Shown piece after piece: positions 61,151 through 64,000 of a stretch of DNA of 64,000 bases; the stretch's first letter is position 1, and every line of letters begins with the position of its first letter. Both the position numbers and the translations under genes were made by a program. A model generated the notes under the pieces. It made no database searches, was not told where the DNA came from, and was given only the letters and a program-made list of their open reading frames with translations. The DNA comes from Paenibacillus sp. MSJ-34 (GTDB lineage Bacteria; Bacillota; Bacilli; Paenibacillales; Paenibacillaceae), in NCBI RefSeq assembly GCF_018918005.1, contig NZ_JAHLPR010000019.1, positions 1 to 64,000 on the forward strand, in the 5' to 3' direction.

Positions 61151-62395
61151 TTACAGCAGCTCGTCTGCAAGCCGCGCGAGCGGCACGAACCGTTGCTCTC
61201 CGGTCGCCATCGATTTCAGCGCGATTTCTCCTCGAGCCAGTTCGTCCTCGCCCAAAATCGCGGTATATCGCGCTTGCATGCGATCGGCCGATTTCATCTG
61301 GGCTTTCATCTTGCGGCCCAAATAATCCTTCTCCGCGGCGACGCCGCGCTTGCGCAGGTCGAACAGCAGCTTGACCGCTTCTTGCTCGGCTTGCTCGCCG
61401 AGAGCAATGATATAGACGTCGAGCGGATTTACCAGCGGCAAGGAGGCTTCTTGTTTTTCCAAAATAAGCAGTACCCGTTCCAGTCCGATTCCTAAACCGA
61501 TTCCGGGCTGGTCCGGCCCGCCGACATCGCCGACAAGGCCGTTGTAACGTCCGCCGCCGCCGATCGTGTCGATCGCTCCGATTCCTTGCGCTTTATATTC
61601 GAACGCCGTATGCGTGTAATAATCGAGGCCGCGTACTAGACGCGTATTCACGACAAACGGGATTTCCATCGCCTGCAAATATTGCAGCACTGTTTGGAAA
61701 TGCGCGGTGCATTCTTCATCCAGGCTGTCCAATATCGACGGAGCGTCCGCAAAATAAGCTTGATCGGTTTTGCAATCGAGCACTCGAAGCGGATTGCGTT
61801 CGATGCGAGATTGGCAATCTTTGCAAAGTTTGTCCCGCATCGGATTCAAGAAATCGAGCAGCTTCTGGCGGTATGCCGTCCGGCTTGCCGGATTTCCGAC
61901 CGAATTGATCTCCACCTTGACGTCTTTCAATCCGATTTCGGCATAAAATTGATAGCCAAGCGCGATGACTTCCGCATCGATGCTGGCTTCTTCCGCGCCG
62001 AACACTTCCACCCCGAACTGGTGGAACTGGCGCTGGCGTCCCGCCTGCGGACGCTCGTACCGGAACATCGGTCCGATATAGTACAGCTTGCTCATATCCG
62101 GCTCCCCGTACAGTTTGTTCTCAACAAAAGAACGTACGACTCCCGCCGTCCCTTCCGGACGGAGCGTCATACTGCGGTCGCCTTTGTCGCGGAACGTATA
62201 CATTTCTTTTTCGACAATATCCGTCGTCTCGCCGACGCCGCGCACAAACAGCTCGGTTTGTTCGAAAATCGGCGTGCGAATTTCCCGGTAATGAAAACGG
62301 CGGCATAAGTCCCGCGCTTTCTGTTCCACATACTGCCATCGCTCAACGGTACCCGGCAGCAAATCTTGCGTGCCCGTCGGTTTTTGGAAAGCCAT
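61151..62395 (-). CDS. hisS: Histidyl-tRNA synthetase (HisS)
   Basis: This 414-aa class IIa synthetase opens MAFQKPTGTQDLLPGTVERW. It has motif 2 (FRYERPQAGRQRQFHQFGVEVFG), the histidine-binding peptide LVRGLDYYTHTAFEY, a GGGGRYNGL segment and motif 3 (GIGLGIGLERVLLIL). The C-terminal anticodon domain has DVYIIALGEQAEQEAVKLLFDLR. The start at 62395 follows GGAGGG; a longer frame to 62455 runs into a repeat element. First gene of hisS-aspS-tcdA-rarA. Confidence 0.97.
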   Translation of the reverse strand: MAFQKPTGTQDLLPGTVERWQYVEQKARDLCRRFHYREIRTPIFEQTELFVRGVGETTDIVEKEMYTFRDKGDRSMTLRPEGTAGVVRSFVENKLYGEPDMSKLYYIGPMFRYERPQAGRQRQFHQFGVEVFGAEEASIDAEVIALGYQFYAEIGLKDVKVEINSVGNPASRTAYRQKLLDFLNPMRDKLCKDCQSRIERNPLRVLDCKTDQAYFADAPSILDSLDEECTAHFQTVLQYLQAMEIPFVVNTRLVRGLDYYTHTAFEYKAQGIGAIDTIGGGGRYNGLVGDVGGPDQPGIGLGIGLERVLLILEKQEASLPLVNPLDVYIIALGEQAEQEAVKLLFDLRKRGVAAEKDYLGRKMKAQMKSADRMQARYTAILGEDELARGEIALKSMATGEQRFVPLARLADELL

Positions 62396-62430
62396 TGGAT
62401 TCCCTCCTGCAAACGTATTTATAATTAAGC

Positions 62431-62478
62431 GTTCAAAAAGCCAATCTTTCAGCATGGACCTTTTGACCAGCCTCTTAA
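62431..62478 (-). repeat. Dispersed GGTTGTTCAAAA-like dyad element, copy 4
   Basis: Between the T-box terminator and hisS the minus strand reads TAAGAGGCTGGTCAAAAGG, a 15-base loop, then GGCTTTTTGAAC. GGTCAAAAGG-type and CTTTTTGAAC arms pair as in the other copies. Confidence 0.55.
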
Positions 62479-62481
62479 AAT

Positions 62482-62777
62482 AAAAAAACTCCCGTTCCTG
62501 TTCATAACAGGGACGAGAGATTTATATGCGAAATCGCCCGTGGTGCCACCCACATTCCGGACCGTCGCCTCAGTGTCAAAACTTCAGACAGCCGTCCGCT
62601 CAAACGGTTAACGCCCGCAACACGCGTACGGTTACTGACCGGAGGACATGGACGAATGTCCGCGGAAGTTCACCGCAAGTTCTCGGGGAGGTCTTTCCTT
62701 CGTCCGGCATAAGGATCTTTACAGCCTGCGAGATCCCTCTCTGCATATGCGGGTGCGAGCTACTCTTTCCCTTCATC
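62482..62777 (-). ncRNA. T-box leader of hisS-aspS (apparent aspartate specifier)
   Basis: The antiterminator core GGGTGGCACCACGG is at 62551-62538. The terminator CTCTCGTCCCTGTT/AACAGGAACGGGAG with TTTTTTT is at 62519-62482. The stem I base GAAGGGAAAGAGTA and AGAGAG are visible. Aligning GAAAGACCTCCCCGAG with GAAAGCTGATTTCGGAG of the alaS leader puts GAC (62693-62691), an Asp codon, in the specifier position. Confidence 0.92.
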
Positions 62778-62807
62778 GAATCCATTGATAAAACTATATA
62801 TTTCAAG

Positions 62808-62836
62808 ATTGTAACGCTGTTAGCGAACAAAGTCAA
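62808..62836 (-). promoter_or_regulatory. Sigma-A promoter of the hisS-aspS T-box transcript
   Basis: TTGACT (62836-62831) and TACAAT (62813-62808) have a 17-base spacer on the minus strand, about 30 bases before the T-box start. Confidence 0.85.
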
Positions 62837-62871
62837 GAGAGTGGAACGGAGCGTTTTATTGTAAAAGGGCA

Positions 62872-62932
62872 GAAAAAAACCTACAAATCACGTTGTAGGT
62901 CCAAAGAGTATATATTAAAAAAGGGGGTCATG
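62872..62932 (-). ncRNA. Predicted short RNA (about 60 nt) or hemZ 3' terminator region
   Basis: A minus-strand TATAAT (62944-62939) would start RNA near 62932. A perfect 8-bp terminator, ACCTACAA and TTGTAGGT around CGTGAT, with a seven-T run, ends it near 62872. No ribosome binding site plus ORF is visible inside. The terminator may instead, or also, serve hemZ, which ends 130 bases upstream. Confidence 0.45.
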
Positions 62933-62976
62933 TCTGTTATTATAGACTGGCAATGTTAGAGTAATATTGAAATCAT

Positions 62977-62993
62977 GTTACAGTTATATTACA
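62977..62993 (-). promoter_or_regulatory. WalR (YycF) box
   Basis: TGTAAT, five bases, TGTAAC on the minus strand fits the WalR consensus TGTWAH-N5-TGTWAH exactly. Two more degenerate hexamers (TTCAAT, TCTAAC) follow in the same 11-base period. It lies 32 bases upstream of a TATAAT that lacks a good -35 box. Confidence 0.5.
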
Positions 62994-63033
62994 AAAAATA
63001 AAGCGTTTCATTCCGATAGTTTTGCCTCTCGTT

Positions 63034-64000
63034 TTACGATTTCGTTCCGAACAATTGCTCCAAAATTTCAATTTTCGCCTTCGTATAATGTTCATAGTTA
63101 TCGTTGTACGCTTTCGGCTCCTTCGGGTTGGCGAAGCGGCTGATCGCGCCGGTGGACGGATCGACCCATTTGCTGGCGGCCCCGCATCCCAGCCCGATGA
63201 TCGTCTGCATTTCTTCCATAATCAAAATATTATAAAGACTCTCTTGTCCGGGTATGGCATAGCCGACGTTCTCCAAGTTTCCTAAAATATTTTTTTGCCT
63301 GTACAAGTAGTAAGGGACGTATCCATGAAGCTTGGTCCATCGCTCGGCTTCCCGCATCATGCTCTCGATTTCGCTCCGGCCGGCCACCGTATATTTGCCG
63401 TCTCCGCGATGCTTGGTCATTTCCGAAGCTTTCTTGAAGGACAGCGTATGCACCGTCAGCGACTCCGGCATCAGCTTCTCCGTTTCGGCGAGCGTATGCT
63501 TGAACTCCGCTATCCCTTCGCCCGGCAAGCCGATAATCAGGTCCATATTAATATTGTTCATGCCGGCTTCGCGCGCCAGCCAAAATTTATCGACCGTCTC
63601 TTCGACCGAATGATGCCTTCCGATGATATCGAGCGTTTCCTGCGTATACGACTGCGGATTGATGCTGATCCGGTCGATGTTCCATTTGTTCAGAACGGCA
63701 AGCTTTTCGGGCGTAATCGTGTCGGGGCGTCCGGCCTCGACCGTTATTTCGCGAATGCGGTCCGCATACGGAAACGAAGAATGCAGCTCCTCATATAGCA
63801 TATCCATTTCTTCCGCCGTAATGCTGGTAGGCGTACCGCCTCCGAAATAGACCGTCGTGACGCTTATTCCCCGTTCTCTCAGCCAGCGGCCGATTTCCCG
63901 CATTTCATAATGAAGCCCGCCGAGAAACGAGTGAACCGACCCTTGGCGGCCGTTAATGTCATAAGCGGGAAACGTACAGTAGGCGCATTTGGTCGGACAG
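63034..64000 (-). CDS. hemZ: Coproporphyrinogen dehydrogenase HemZ (5' end beyond window)
   Basis: A radical SAM enzyme, of which the last 322 residues are in the window. The CPTKCAYC cluster motif (CxxxCxxC) is at the very edge (63999 downward). YFGGGTPTSITAEEMDML, then ITVEAGRPDTITPEKL, RISINPQSYTQETLDIIGR and NMDLIIGLPGEG follow, and the C-terminal half has YYLYRQKNILGNLENVGY, a HemZ-type signature. HemZ relates to oxygen-independent heme synthesis enzymes; its exact reaction in Bacillus is not firmly established. No stop or start codon is visible at the right edge, so the gene is simply cut. Confidence 0.93.
   Translation of the reverse strand, partial: CPTKCAYCTFPAYDINGRQGSVHSFLGGLHYEMREIGRWLRERGISVTTVYFGGGTPTSITAEEMDMLYEELHSSFPYADRIREITVEAGRPDTITPEKLAVLNKWNIDRISINPQSYTQETLDIIGRHHSVEETVDKFWLAREAGMNNINMDLIIGLPGEGIAEFKHTLAETEKLMPESLTVHTLSFKKASEMTKHRGDGKYTVAGRSEIESMMREAERWTKLHGYVPYYLYRQKNILGNLENVGYAIPGQESLYNILIMEEMQTIIGLGCGAASKWVDPSTGAISRFANPKEPKAYNDNYEHYTKAKIEILEQLFGTKS

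Noticed and set aside
62930-62959. Nine-codon plus-strand frame (ATG TCT GTT...) behind AAGGGGGTC
   Set aside because: Too short to support alone; the same bases hold a minus-strand -10 box. Kept only as a curiosity.

Overview
The window looks like a chromosomal segment of a spore-forming, motile, low-to-mid GC Firmicute of the Paenibacillaceae type (Paenibacillus/Cohnella-like; inference from gene order and regulatory style). Pointers are two T-box leaders, a sigma-W-type promoter, a sigma-D-type promoter on a chemoreceptor, a spore germination receptor operon, Bacillus-type gene order around hisS, aspS, rarA, cymR, mnmA and alaS, and many TTG/GTG starts behind strong AGGAGG sites. No rRNA, tRNA, CRISPR array, insertion sequence or prophage was seen. 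The right edge cuts through hemZ.

Left part (1-21 kb) is metabolic. A ThuA-domain protein, a Gfo/Idh/MocA oxidoreductase and a sugar-phosphate isomerase-like protein form an operon divergent from an AraC regulator. The flotillin pair yuaF-floT follows, behind a sigma-W-type promoter and with a 45-codon ORF at its end. Next come a cell-surface nucleotidase carrying LysM, an iron alcohol dehydrogenase, a three-gene ABC importer of the TrpXYZ type, metY, and a galactose operon (galK-galE-galT plus a mutarotase-fold protein) divergent from a second AraC regulator.

Middle part (21-37 kb): two NodB polysaccharide deacetylases (one fused to a YkoP-like domain), a SWIM/SNF2 pair, ywiC, ilvD, an AI-2E-family permease, a class B PBP and a chemoreceptor.

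Right part (35-64 kb) is the conserved Bacillus-type block for tRNA modification, tRNA charging and cell-wall processing: trhP2-trhP1-mltG-two DUF1292 genes-ruvX-ireB-alaS (alanine T-box), yrrI, a zinc-ribbon protein, yrrD, cysteine desulfurase, cymR, divergent mnmA-map-MFS, and finally rarA-tcdA-aspS-hisS (T-box with an apparent Asp specifier) and hemZ. Into this block are set a fluC pair, a CNNM/CorC protein and a gerA-gerC-gerD-gerB operon.

The least explained features are non-coding: a dyad element around the word GGTTGTTCAAAA that recurs 5' of four genes; a WalR-box/promoter/terminator unit that would make an RNA of about 60 nt between hemZ and the hisS leader; a field of degenerate repeats at 6.3-6.7 kb; and a hairpin between the ribosome binding site and the TTG start of the CNNM gene.
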